From assembly GCF_019880365.1 (NCBI RefSeq), contig NZ_CP082271.1, positions 4,278,001 to 4,342,000 of the forward strand: a stretch of DNA of 64,000 bases, written 5' to 3'. The notes beneath the pieces are model-generated. The model saw only the letters and a program-made list of their open reading frames with translations. It was not told where the DNA came from and made no database searches. The first letter of the stretch is position 1. Each line of letters starts with the position of its first letter. The position numbers and the translations under genes are program-made. Positions 53,444 to 60,628 of the stretch are shown one piece after another. This stretch comes from Pseudomonas sp. DNDY-54 (lineage in GTDB: Bacteria > Pseudomonadota > Gammaproteobacteria > Pseudomonadales > Pseudomonadaceae).

Positions 53444-53779
53444 TCGCTTCAGTCTGTTCAAAATCACTTGGGCATTTCGTTGAGATGGGCGGCTGAGTAT
53501 TCTTAATAGCCGCTTTTCCCTGCTCGGATGTGATCGACCGCTTCTGGCCGGTTGCAGCCGGTCAGACGTCTAGCTCGGTCTGTTACATCAGCGTAGGTTC
53601 TGAACCCTTTCGAGATGAAACGCATGGTAAAGATAGCCGGTGCAGGCAGCAGATCTACGATCTGCCTTCCACCGCGCGGAAGGTCAGCTTGCGAAGTATT
53701 TATTCCTTTACCTCACCACCCGAGGTGCGTAGTGATCGCTTAGTGCGGCCTCGTACCGCCCTAAGCAAATTTCGCAAAT
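53444..53779. other. Gap after the YegP gene with another dispersed repeat copy
   Basis: 336 bp. Contains CGCTTCTGGCCGGTTGCAGC-CG at 53539-53560, a good match to the inverted copy at 51570-51591. A short frame at 53530-53787 looks like chance coding. Confidence 0.4.
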
Positions 53780-54253
53780 TTATTTAGGTAAATTACTCAG
53801 AACCCAGACGTTGAGAGCTTGCCGCAGTTCTTCATTCATATTTGAGTATGCCTGCTGCAGCATAGCTATTAGTCTTTCTTTATCAGACATTTTGGGTAGC
53901 CAATCATCAATGCATAGATGATCCACATTACGCCCAATGCGGATTGCAGCGATAACTAGGTCCGCTACAGCTCGTGTGTGGTTTGCAGAGTATGCCGCAT
54001 CGCCTACGAATTCTATATCCAAGCTCTTTAACAGCTTAGAGCATTCGAACACACCGACATCACCTAGAAAGGCTGTCGTATCTATTTCGCAACCCAAGCC
54101 ACATATGAAGCCAGTTGAACGTCTAGACCTCTGTACAAAGAAAGTTTGTAGGAAGTGCCAGTCCCCAGTTCCTGCGGCAGACGGAAGGTTTAGAGCGGCA
54201 ATCCCACTGAGATACCTGTTCCGCGTGGTTTGAGGGATAACAATGCTAGACAT
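53780..54253 (-). CDS. Hypothetical protein, partner of the TniQ-like gene
   Basis: 157 residues, cytosolic, no known domain. N-terminal TTRNRYLSGIAALNLPSAAGT, central VGDAAYSANHTRAVADLVIA, C-terminal helices. It lies 112 bp downstream of the TniQ-like gene on the same strand and both are AT-rich relative to the chromosome, so the two probably arrived and act together. It could be a target-binding or transposition-regulating partner, but this is inference from position only. Confidence 0.6.
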   Translation of the reverse strand: MSSIVIPQTTRNRYLSGIAALNLPSAAGTGDWHFLQTFFVQRSRRSTGFICGLGCEIDTTAFLGDVGVFECSKLLKSLDIEFVGDAAYSANHTRAVADLVIAAIRIGRNVDHLCIDDWLPKMSDKERLIAMLQQAYSNMNEELRQALNVWVLSNLPK

Positions 54254-54365
54254 AAGATCGAATCCATCACTAGCGTCATGTTCTGATCAATGAAGCCTTG
54301 CGCAGCATAAGACTATGATTGGTATACGCCTCACTGCATCCGGCGAGAGTGAGTACACGACGATT

Positions 54366-55280
54366 TCATAAGCCCCGCATATTGCTCTTATCATTCACTG
54401 AGCTAATAGGAGCAGAGTCATCTAGAAAGATTATTTTGCCAATAAATTCATGCATTTTCTCAAAGCTCCCAAAGAGAAGATGTAACACCCTCAAACTAAC
54501 AGAAAGCTCATCTTCTAATGAATTGAATTTGGTACCAATTAAGCTTCGCTGGATATCCGAAATAGCTCGTTTTTTTAATTCTAGTAGATAATTCTTGTCA
54601 TATCCAAGCTGTGAAGTGGTGTAGTCCGCGAGCCCTTCGAAACCGATGCCTAGCCATCTTTTCTCGCTTTGATAAATACCCGCTATAAAACTTGAGTAAC
54701 GGTGCTCATTAATATCAAATTTTTCAAATTCTTCCCAATCATTAAAACTCAGACCACACTTGCAGTTATGCCAAAAACCGTCATCGGTTTCATTAAAAAT
54801 TGAAAAACTTTTTGCACATGCTTGGCATTTATCTACCAAACGTACATTACAGTGTGAGCAAACAGTTACACGATGAAACTGATGCACTTTTCTCCAATAG
54901 CTAAATCCGTTTTGTTCCATGTCGTGCTTAGAGCATCTAAGGCAGATTTTAATGCTATGGTGAGCTATGTAGGAGTTTCTAACGGATCTGGTGGCTGAAC
55001 TGTAATTGGACAAATATTCTACGTTTTTACCTGTAGTTAAATAAGCATGGACATCGTACCCAGTGCAAGAGCTTAGCAACAATTCTAAGCTATTAGCTGT
55101 GGTTCCAGTATTTAGTTCGGATAGTTTGGCAATGCTTTGCTTATTTATATGCCACTGGTTTATGCCGAATTTGGCATCGTGAAAATGTCTACTAACCGAA
55201 CCGCTGACAATTCTGTCTCTAGCTAGAAGCGAATTTATCGTCTCGCCTGCCTGAGGTCTTACGACCAAACTGGATAACAT
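54366..55280 (-). CDS. TniQ/TnsD-like zinc-finger protein (orphan)
   Basis: 304 residues with the TniQ signature: N-terminal VVRPQAGETINSLLARD, then a zinc-binding block ICLRCSKHDMEQNGFSYWRK-VHQ followed by VTVCSHCNVRLVDKCQACAKSF and WHNCKCGLSF (several Cys/His pairs). TniQ and TnsD select the target site for Tn7-like transposons. No TnsA/B/C or TniA/B gene is present in the window. The gene is AT-rich, unlike its surroundings. Likely an orphan of a Tn7-like or related element, or a domesticated DNA-recognition protein. Confidence 0.75.
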   Translation of the reverse strand: MLSSLVVRPQAGETINSLLARDRIVSGSVSRHFHDAKFGINQWHINKQSIAKLSELNTGTTANSLELLLSSCTGYDVHAYLTTGKNVEYLSNYSSATRSVRNSYIAHHSIKICLRCSKHDMEQNGFSYWRKVHQFHRVTVCSHCNVRLVDKCQACAKSFSIFNETDDGFWHNCKCGLSFNDWEEFEKFDINEHRYSSFIAGIYQSEKRWLGIGFEGLADYTTSQLGYDKNYLLELKKRAISDIQRSLIGTKFNSLEDELSVSLRVLHLLFGSFEKMHEFIGKIIFLDDSAPISSVNDKSNMRGL

Positions 55281-56014
55281 CTATCACATCCGAAATAGCG
55301 ATGGCCGAACGAGCTAGCCTTCGTGACCAGACCTTGAAACAGGTTTTATCCCCCAGAGACAGTTTTTATCCCTGAGGAACACTTCTTGGTGGTTTACAAA
55401 TAATTCTGACAATTTCAGCCCCTTGGATCAGGGGCTGGGCCCGCTTTGAAGTTAGCATTGAGATAATAATATTTCGACAATTCGCATGGTGAGAACGATT
55501 AGATGCAGGATTTTTGCCAAAATATTCTGACAAATCTCAACACCCAAAGAGCGTAAACGGTTGGCTACCAGAATTTCCCGCCAGAGTAAGCTCACTACGG
55601 TAAGCAGTTTCGCGGGATTCGGATGCACCCGCTCTGAGGCCAGCGAGTGTTTACGATCAGCTCGCAAATCGTCTGCTGGGTCTGTTCTTCGGAATCGCGC
55701 CGGATGATAAACCTTCCACCGTTGCAGATTTTGTCATCGTAGGGCCACGCTTCGAAGGCTGCTTCCTCGCATCACTTGAATATTCTAGCGTCTGTTACTC
55801 CACAGGCCTTCGCTGTACACATACCGACCCATGTCATGGCGATTTGCTGGTCACTTAGGAGCTCGGGCTTCGACCTGCGGACCTCCTTCATTCCTCCCGC
55901 AGCCTCGGGGTACGCAAACATCCCACCGAATTTCGTCACGCCATGCTTGAAGTTGAAAGTATTGATATCATATGGACCAAAATGTCTAAACACTGACCTT
56001 AGAGGTAATGATAA
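55281..56014. other. Long AT-rich gap holding a broken gene
   Basis: 734 bp between the TniQ-like gene and the MvaT-like gene. The right half carries the disrupted leftward frame described at 55595-56065. The left half shows no coding potential. The MvaT promoter must lie near 55940-56000. Confidence 0.4.
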
Positions 56015-56065
56015 ATGTCCCGACTGGCAGAGTACCGTAAACTGGAAGAGCAATTGAAGTCGCAA
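55595..56065 (-). pseudogene. Decayed leftward reading frame with an in-frame TGA
   Basis: Read leftward, one frame gives KFGGMFAYPEAAGGMKEVRR, SDQQIAMTWVGMCTAK and DARIFK, a TGA at 55772-55774, then CEEAAFEAWPYDDKICNGG and RFIIRRDSEEQTQQTICELI before TAG at 55595. The composition after the TGA is protein-like, suggesting a former gene. Family unknown. Its 5' end overlaps the MvaT-like gene on the other strand, so the true start may be further in. Confidence 0.3.
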
Positions 56066-56377
56066 ATGGCCGAACTTGAGGCCATGAGAAACGACAAGAG
56101 CCTTAAAAAGGATATGGAATTTGAAGATAAGCTTCGCTCGCTGATGGGTGAATACAGCATTACTCTACCTAGTTTGATCAATATTCTTGACCCGCAGTTT
56201 GGGACTCGTCGCGCTCCGGTTCAGCAAGGCCCGACACCACGCCGTGCTCGTCAGGTCAAGACATACAAGAACCCTCACAGCGGTGAAATAGTTGCGACCA
56301 AAGGTGGCAATCACAAGGTCCTGAAAGGCTGGAAAGCAGAATATGGAACGGATGAGGTCGAAAGCTGGATCCAGTGA
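56015..56377 (+). CDS. MvaT/MvaU-type H-NS-like xenogeneic silencer
   Basis: 120 residues: N-terminal coiled coil (about 1-60: LAEYRKLEEQLKSQMAELEA) for oligomerisation and a C-terminal DNA-binding part with KTYKNPHSGEIVATKGGNHK followed by LKGWKAEYGTDEVESW, the MvaT family signature. AGAGGTAATG precedes the start. MvaT proteins coat AT-rich foreign DNA and repress it. Chromosomal mvaT genes normally lie elsewhere, so this is probably an element-borne copy that tunes silencing of the island, next to AT-rich TniQ-type genes. Confidence 0.9.
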   Translation: MSRLAEYRKLEEQLKSQMAELEAMRNDKSLKKDMEFEDKLRSLMGEYSITLPSLINILDPQFGTRRAPVQQGPTPRRARQVKTYKNPHSGEIVATKGGNHKVLKGWKAEYGTDEVESWIQ

Positions 56378-56402
56378 TAGCTTAGATCCCTCTGGTTTCA
56401 AT

Positions 56403-56425
56403 AAGAGGTCTAATTAAGGCCTCTT
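56403..56425 (+). terminator. Hairpin after the MvaT-like gene
   Basis: AAGAGGTC and GGCCTCTT pair at seven of eight positions around a seven-base loop, 26 bp after the stop codon, followed by AAGTT only. A modest terminator. Confidence 0.45.
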
Positions 56426-56547
56426 AAGTTACGCATGAATATGCATTGGCCGATCCGCCGAGCAGCACAAAGCAGTACGCCACGGATTAGCAGAGGTGGC
56501 CCGCTAGTTATATTGGCCATATCGCAAATCGCTAAATAGCGTGATTT

Positions 56548-57228
56548 TTAAAAGCCTGGCGCCTCGATCAGATAGCCCATTCCGCGAGCAGTTTGTATCA
56601 GCTTCGGCTCGAACTCATCATCAATCTTTGCCCTTAACCGGCGTACCGCCACCTCGATTACATTGGTATCGCTATCGAAGTTCATGTCCCATACTTGGGA
56701 GGCGATAAGTGACTTTGAGAGCACTTCCCCGCGACGCCTAAGCAATAGCTCAAGAAGTGCGAATTCCTTTGCAGTTAGGTCTATGCGTTTCCCCGATCGC
56801 GTAACCCGTCGTCTCAGCAAGTCCATCTCAAGGTCGAGGAGCTTGAGTATCGTTTGGTTGGGAGCATGGCTGCCGCGGCGAAGCAGCGTGCGTATCCTGG
56901 CAAGCAGTTCGGAGAAAGCAAACGGCTTGATGAGATAATCATCAGCGCCCAACTCCAATCCCTTTACTCGATCCTGAACCCCGTCTCGGGCGGTAAGGAA
57001 TAGCACTGGAACGTCATTACCGGCAGCGCGGACATTCTTTAAAACCTGCCACCCATCCAAGCCAGGCATCATCACATCTAAGATGAGCAGGTCGTATTCC
57101 CCGTGAAGCGCATGCTGAGCAGCATCAGTCCCGTTCTCTACTCGATCGACAGTGAAGCCGGCCTCCGTGAGCCCCTGCTGTAGGTAGGTGCCTGTTTTCG
57201 GCTCGTCTTCAGCAACAAGAAGCTTCAT
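56548..57228 (-). CDS. copR: CopR/CusR-type copper response regulator
   Basis: 226 residues from the ATG at 57228 (MKLLVAEDEPKTGTYLQQGL), preceded by GGAGTACCTT; five extra codons upstream are possible. Receiver (about 1-115: acidic AEDEP, D51 in LLILDVMMPGLDG, Lys in YLIKPF) and an OmpR-type winged-helix output domain (about 125-222: LTAKEFALLELLLRRRGEVL, NVIEVAVRRLRAKID). It should activate copper-resistance promoters through the TTAC-N6-GTAA boxes nearby. The sensor gene copS, normally directly downstream, is absent: 170 bp of non-coding DNA and the MvaT gene follow instead. Confidence 0.93.
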   Translation of the reverse strand: MKLLVAEDEPKTGTYLQQGLTEAGFTVDRVENGTDAAQHALHGEYDLLILDVMMPGLDGWQVLKNVRAAGNDVPVLFLTARDGVQDRVKGLELGADDYLIKPFAFSELLARIRTLLRRGSHAPNQTILKLLDLEMDLLRRRVTRSGKRIDLTAKEFALLELLLRRRGEVLSKSLIASQVWDMNFDSDTNVIEVAVRRLRAKIDDEFEPKLIQTARGMGYLIEAPGF

Positions 57229-57288
57229 AAGGTACTCCTGCAAGCATTTAGAACAGTGTGGCGGTTGTCGGTCCTTGCATCCAGTACC

Positions 57289-57304
57289 TTACAGAAACGT
57301 AATG
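57289..57304. promoter_or_regulatory. CopR-type box 1
   Basis: TTAC-AGAAAC-GTAATG, an inverted TTAC/GTAA with six-base spacing as in known Pseudomonas cop boxes. Placed between copR and the small terminator-bounded transcript region. Confidence 0.65.
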
Positions 57305-57403
57305 CTCGCATCATCTGTCTGACAGCTTCTAGCGTTAACGTCTACACCAGCAGTTGCCCCCACACTCTGCTTTTTGGCCATTTCCATGCTCCTTTGGCCT
57401 ATT

Positions 57404-57429
57404 GGCGCCTTGATGGCGCCTTTTTTTTT
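57404..57429 (+). terminator. Rho-independent terminator in the copR-ptrA gap
   Basis: GGCGCC, loop TTGAT, GGCGCC and an uninterrupted run of nine T. It is oriented rightward, but no rightward gene precedes it on this side of copR, so the transcript it ends is unexplained. Confidence 0.85.
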
Positions 57430-57517
57430 GCATGCTGGAACAGAACCTATTTACAGCAGGTAAAGATGCCATACACGCAACCTGCGCTTTCGCTTGTACT
57501 CACTTCTTCTGCGTTAC

Positions 57518-57533
57518 TGACGAAACCGTAATG
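57518..57533. promoter_or_regulatory. CopR-type box 2 (ptrA-like promoter)
   Basis: TGAC-GAAACC-GTAATG, one mismatch from TTAC-N6-GTAA, 113 bp before the ptrA-like start. The same TG follows the right half as in the boxes at 57289 and 62776. Confidence 0.55.
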
Positions 57534-57645
57534 TTTCGATCAGGTTTCTGACAGGGACACTCGGTTAGCTTACACACAAGCCCAAGCCTCTGTTAATGGA
57601 GCTGCGCTGGGTCTCCCGTATCTTCGTAAACAAAGGTAAAAAGTC

Positions 57646-57855
57646 ATGAAACTTTTCAAATCCCTTTCTGTACTGCTCGCCATCGCAGCAAGCTCTTCCT
57701 ATGCAATGGCAGAAGGTGGTGGTGATCGTACCTTTGCTCGTATGGAGCAGGCTCGCCAAGTAGCGATCGCTAGTTATCAGGCTGACCAGAACGACCAAGC
57801 CCAGGAGCTAGCCGCGAAGGAAACTTCAGCGAAGCACGCTCATGCTAATTGCTGA
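57646..57855 (+). CDS. PtrA-like small periplasmic copper-responsive protein
   Basis: 69 residues: signal peptide (MKLFKSLSVLLAIAASSSYAMA) and a short mature part with GGGDRTFARMEQARQVAIASY, matching the N-terminal region of P. aeruginosa PtrA, a copper-induced small protein reported to affect type III secretion. The C-terminal HAHANC could bind a metal. The start has AAAGGTAAAAAG upstream. Likely periplasmic and under CopR control through box 2. Confidence 0.8.
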   Translation: MKLFKSLSVLLAIAASSSYAMAEGGGDRTFARMEQARQVAIASYQADQNDQAQELAAKETSAKHAHANC

Positions 57856-57895
57856 AGCGAAACCGTACGCAGATTTGACTGCGCAGCTCTTAACT

Positions 57896-57926
57896 GTGGC
57901 AGCTTCTGCGATGTTATAGCTGCCAC
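57896..57926 (+). terminator. Hairpin after the ptrA-like gene
   Basis: GTGGCAGCT and AGCTGCCAC form a perfect 9-bp stem with a 13-base loop, 41 bp after the stop codon. No T-tract. Confidence 0.45.
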
Positions 57927-58290
57927 GGTGCTGGTATAGGCAGAAATGTTTGTAGAACCGGCGAAGCCGTTATAGCTACTTCGAACCATGGCTCGTCAAA
58001 AACCTAACCTAATATCTTCGCACCGAGCAGACCAAGTTTATACTGGCTAGTAGGTTACAACCCTCTTGAGCGGCTAAGATTTGATAATTATCCAATCTCA
58101 TGAGGCCTTCTAGACTGCCCGCAAAGCCTGGAAAGATCCGCTGAAAAGCAGTGAATGAGCAACAAACTGCTAATGAACTGCTAGATTATGGCCGGACCTT
58201 TTTAGCGGCTCTTATCCAGCCCGCGGTTTAAGTAAAGCCAGCTAAAGTGACCGGAACTCTGATCGCAGACGTTTTCGGGGCGCTTTAAAC

Positions 58291-58306
58291 TTACAAAAAT
58301 GTAATC
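58291..58306. promoter_or_regulatory. CopR-type box 3 (copA operon promoter)
   Basis: TTAC-AAAAAT-GTAATC, a perfect TTAC-N6-GTAA inverted repeat about 153 bp upstream of the copA start. It is the natural control site for the copA-copB-cytochrome transcript. Confidence 0.7.
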
Positions 58307-58459
58307 ACGCGTTTTTCTTCGGCATGCCATATTTACGAATAATGGCGAGTCGCTTGATAAGACAGACCGTGCGCGAGCTTCTAAGATCGATTAACGCTGG
58401 CAACACCAACCCTAAAGGCTGGTTTCGGCTTGGCTCCTTAGCTTGATTGGAACGTACAC

Positions 58460-60313
58460 ATGCAACGTAAAACCTCTAGGCGAACCTTTGTTAAAGGCTT
58501 GACTGCCGCAGGCCTCCTTGGCGGTCTTGGCTTGTGGCGAGCTCCGGTCTGGGCAGTGAGTAGCCCAGGCCAGCCCAGCGTACTAACCGGCACGGAGTTC
58601 GATCTGCTGATTGGGGAGACGCCGGTCAATATCACCGGCGCGGCCCGGACAGCGATGACTATCAATGGGACCATCCCAGGGCCGCTTCTACGTTGGCGTG
58701 AAGGGGATACCGTCACGCTGCGCGTCAGGAATAAGCTGAGCGAAGATACATCGATTCACTGGCACGGCATGATCCTGCCGGCCAACATGGATGGCGTGCC
58801 TGGATTGAGCTTCCACGGCATCGCTCCCGATGGCATGTATGTATATAAGTTTCAGGTTAAACAAAACGGTACTTATTGGTACCACAGTCATTCAGGCCTA
58901 CAAGAGCAGGTTGGTGTCTATGGCCCGTTGGTCATTGATGCTAAGGATCCCGAACCGTTCAGCTATGACCGCGACTATGTCGTCATGCTGACCGATTGGA
59001 CCGATGAGGATCCCGCTCGAATCCTTTCTAAGCTCAAGAAGCAGTCAGATTATTACAACTTCCACAAGCGCACCGTCGGAGACTTCATTAACGACGTGAG
59101 CGAAGACGGCTGGGCCGCTACGATTGCGAATCGGAAAATGTGGGCTCAGATGAAGATGAGTCCCACCGACCTCGCCGACGTAAGCGGTTACACCTATACC
59201 TATCTAATGAACGGCCAAGCACCAGACGGGAACTGGACCGGTATCTTTAAGCCCGGCGAGAAGCTTCGCCTGCGGTTCATCAATGGCTCGGCCATGAGCT
59301 ATTTCGATGTCCGCATTCCAGGGCTGAAGATGACTGTAGTCGCAGCCGATGGCCAATACGTCAACCCAGTTAGCGTCGATGAATTCCGCATTGCCACGGC
59401 AGAAACCTACGATGTGATTGTGGAGCCTGCTACCAAGGAGGCTTACACGATCTTCGCTCAATCGATGGACCGCACAGGGTACGCCCGAGGCACGCTGGCG
59501 ATTGCCGAAGGGCTAAGCGCTGCTGTTCCAAAAACCGATCCTCGACCAATAATCACTATGGACGACATGGGAATGGATCACGGCAGCATGGGCGGTATGG
59601 CGGGCATGGACCATGGCGAGGGCATGCAGGGCGACATGAGTGGGATGGACCATAGCAACATGTCCAGCATGAACCACGGTGACATGCAAGGGATGGGCGG
59701 CATGGGCGCAATGGCCGGAATGGATCACAGCAAAATGGCTGGGATGTCTGGGATGGACCACTCTGCAATGGCCGGGGTGAGCGCAGCTATGCAATCGCAC
59801 CCGCTCTCTGAGTCCAATAACCCGCTGGTGGACATGCAGACCATGAGCCCAACGCATAGGCTGAATGATCCAGGTATTGGCTTACGAGACAACGGCCGCC
59901 GAGTCCTGACCTATGGCGACTTGAGAAGCACTTTCCCGGATCCGGACGGCCGTGAGCCAAGTCGAACAATAGAACTCCATCTCACCGGCCACATGGAGAA
60001 GTTCTCCTGGTCATTTGACGGCATAGAGTTCTCTGATTCGGAACCCCTGCGGCTCAAATATGGAGAGCGGGTACGCATCACTTTGGTCAACGACACCATG
60101 ATGACCCATCCAATTCACCTCCACGGTATGTGGAGTGATCTTGAAGATGAGAATGGGCAGTTCATGGTTCGCAAGCACACGATCGACATGCCTCCAGGTT
60201 CGAAGCGCAGCTACCGCGTAACAGCTGATGCGCTCGGTCGCTGGGCCTATCACTGTCACCTACTGCTTCACATGGAAATGGGCATGTTTCGTGAAGTCCG
60301 AGTGGATGAATAA
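58460..60313 (+). CDS. copA: Copper resistance multicopper oxidase CopA
   Basis: 617 residues. Twin-arginine signal (KTSRRTFVKGLTAAGLLGGL), three cupredoxin domains, and the four copper-ligand motifs HWHG (100-102), HSHSG (142-144), HPIHLHG (near 550) and HCHLLLHMEMG (near 600), giving T1 and T2/T3 sites. A Met/His/Asp-rich insert (about 370-450, many MDHSxM and GMxGM units) should bind additional Cu(I). It oxidises Cu(I) and binds copper in the periplasm, as CopA/PcoA does. First gene of an operon with box 3 upstream; PcoA is similar in length. Confidence 0.97.
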   Translation: MQRKTSRRTFVKGLTAAGLLGGLGLWRAPVWAVSSPGQPSVLTGTEFDLLIGETPVNITGAARTAMTINGTIPGPLLRWREGDTVTLRVRNKLSEDTSIHWHGMILPANMDGVPGLSFHGIAPDGMYVYKFQVKQNGTYWYHSHSGLQEQVGVYGPLVIDAKDPEPFSYDRDYVVMLTDWTDEDPARILSKLKKQSDYYNFHKRTVGDFINDVSEDGWAATIANRKMWAQMKMSPTDLADVSGYTYTYLMNGQAPDGNWTGIFKPGEKLRLRFINGSAMSYFDVRIPGLKMTVVAADGQYVNPVSVDEFRIATAETYDVIVEPATKEAYTIFAQSMDRTGYARGTLAIAEGLSAAVPKTDPRPIITMDDMGMDHGSMGGMAGMDHGEGMQGDMSGMDHSNMSSMNHGDMQGMGGMGAMAGMDHSKMAGMSGMDHSAMAGVSAAMQSHPLSESNNPLVDMQTMSPTHRLNDPGIGLRDNGRRVLTYGDLRSTFPDPDGREPSRTIELHLTGHMEKFSWSFDGIEFSDSEPLRLKYGERVRITLVNDTMMTHPIHLHGMWSDLEDENGQFMVRKHTIDMPPGSKRSYRVTADALGRWAYHCHLLLHMEMGMFREVRVDE

Positions 60314-60325
60314 GAGGAACCTTAT

Positions 60326-60628
60326 ATGGGAAATTCTATGAAGCGTAAAACTCTTATCGGCAGCGCTCTTATGTTTAGTTTGCTGGGCGTAATGAATATG
60401 TCAGCTGCGTTTGCAGAGCAAAAGCATGATCAGCACAAGCAATCATCGGCTTCATCGCAGAATCAAGGCAACAAGCCGGCATCTCAGACACAAGGCACCT
60501 CTAACTCAAAAATGAACCACGGCGACATGGATCATGGCTCGATGGACCATGGAGAAATGGAGCACGGCAAGATGGATCATGACCCCAAGGCCACTGATAC
60601 TGAGGTGGATTCGCACCATGACCACTAG
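60326..60628 (+). CDS. Small periplasmic Met/His-rich protein, probable copper binder
   Basis: 100 residues; ATG 60326 has GAGGAACC upstream, ATG 60338 is an alternative. Signal peptide (about 5-32, ending AAFAE) and a mature tail of HGDMDHGSMDHGEMEHGKMD-H repeats plus DSHHDH. No folded domain visible. The repeat resembles the copper-binding inserts of CopA and CopB. It overlaps copB by 11 bp, so translation is coupled. Likely a periplasmic copper buffer or chaperone; not a CopC (no beta-barrel sequence). Confidence 0.65.
   Translation: MGNSMKRKTLIGSALMFSLLGVMNMSAAFAEQKHDQHKQSSASSQNQGNKPASQTQGTSNSKMNHGDMDHGSMDHGEMEHGKMDHDPKATDTEVDSHHDH

Larger units (their letters stand above)
57244..57645. 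promoter_or_regulatory. Divergent copR / ptrA-like control region
   Basis: 402 bp containing two cop-type boxes: TTACAGAAACGTAATG at 57289-57304 and TGACGAAACCGTAATG at 57518-57533, plus a rho-independent terminator at 57404-57429 on the plus strand. The first box is about 60 bp from the copR start, the second about 113 bp from the ptrA-like start. No protein gene is supported between. Confidence 0.7.
57856..58459. other. Gap between ptrA-like gene and copA
   Basis: 604 bp. A hairpin GTGGCAGCT...AGCTGCCAC (57896-57926) follows the ptrA-like gene and may end its transcript. A third cop box lies at 58291-58306 about 150 bp before copA. No gene is supported in between. Confidence 0.6.

Noticed and set aside
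55772..55774. TGA as a selenocysteine codon
   Set aside because: No SECIS-like hairpin or selenoprotein family match is evident; a nonsense mutation in a decaying gene is simpler.
57256..57531. Rightward frame of 91 codons in the copR-ptrA gap
   Set aside because: It crosses a strong terminator with a nine-T run and a cop box, and has no ribosome-binding site.
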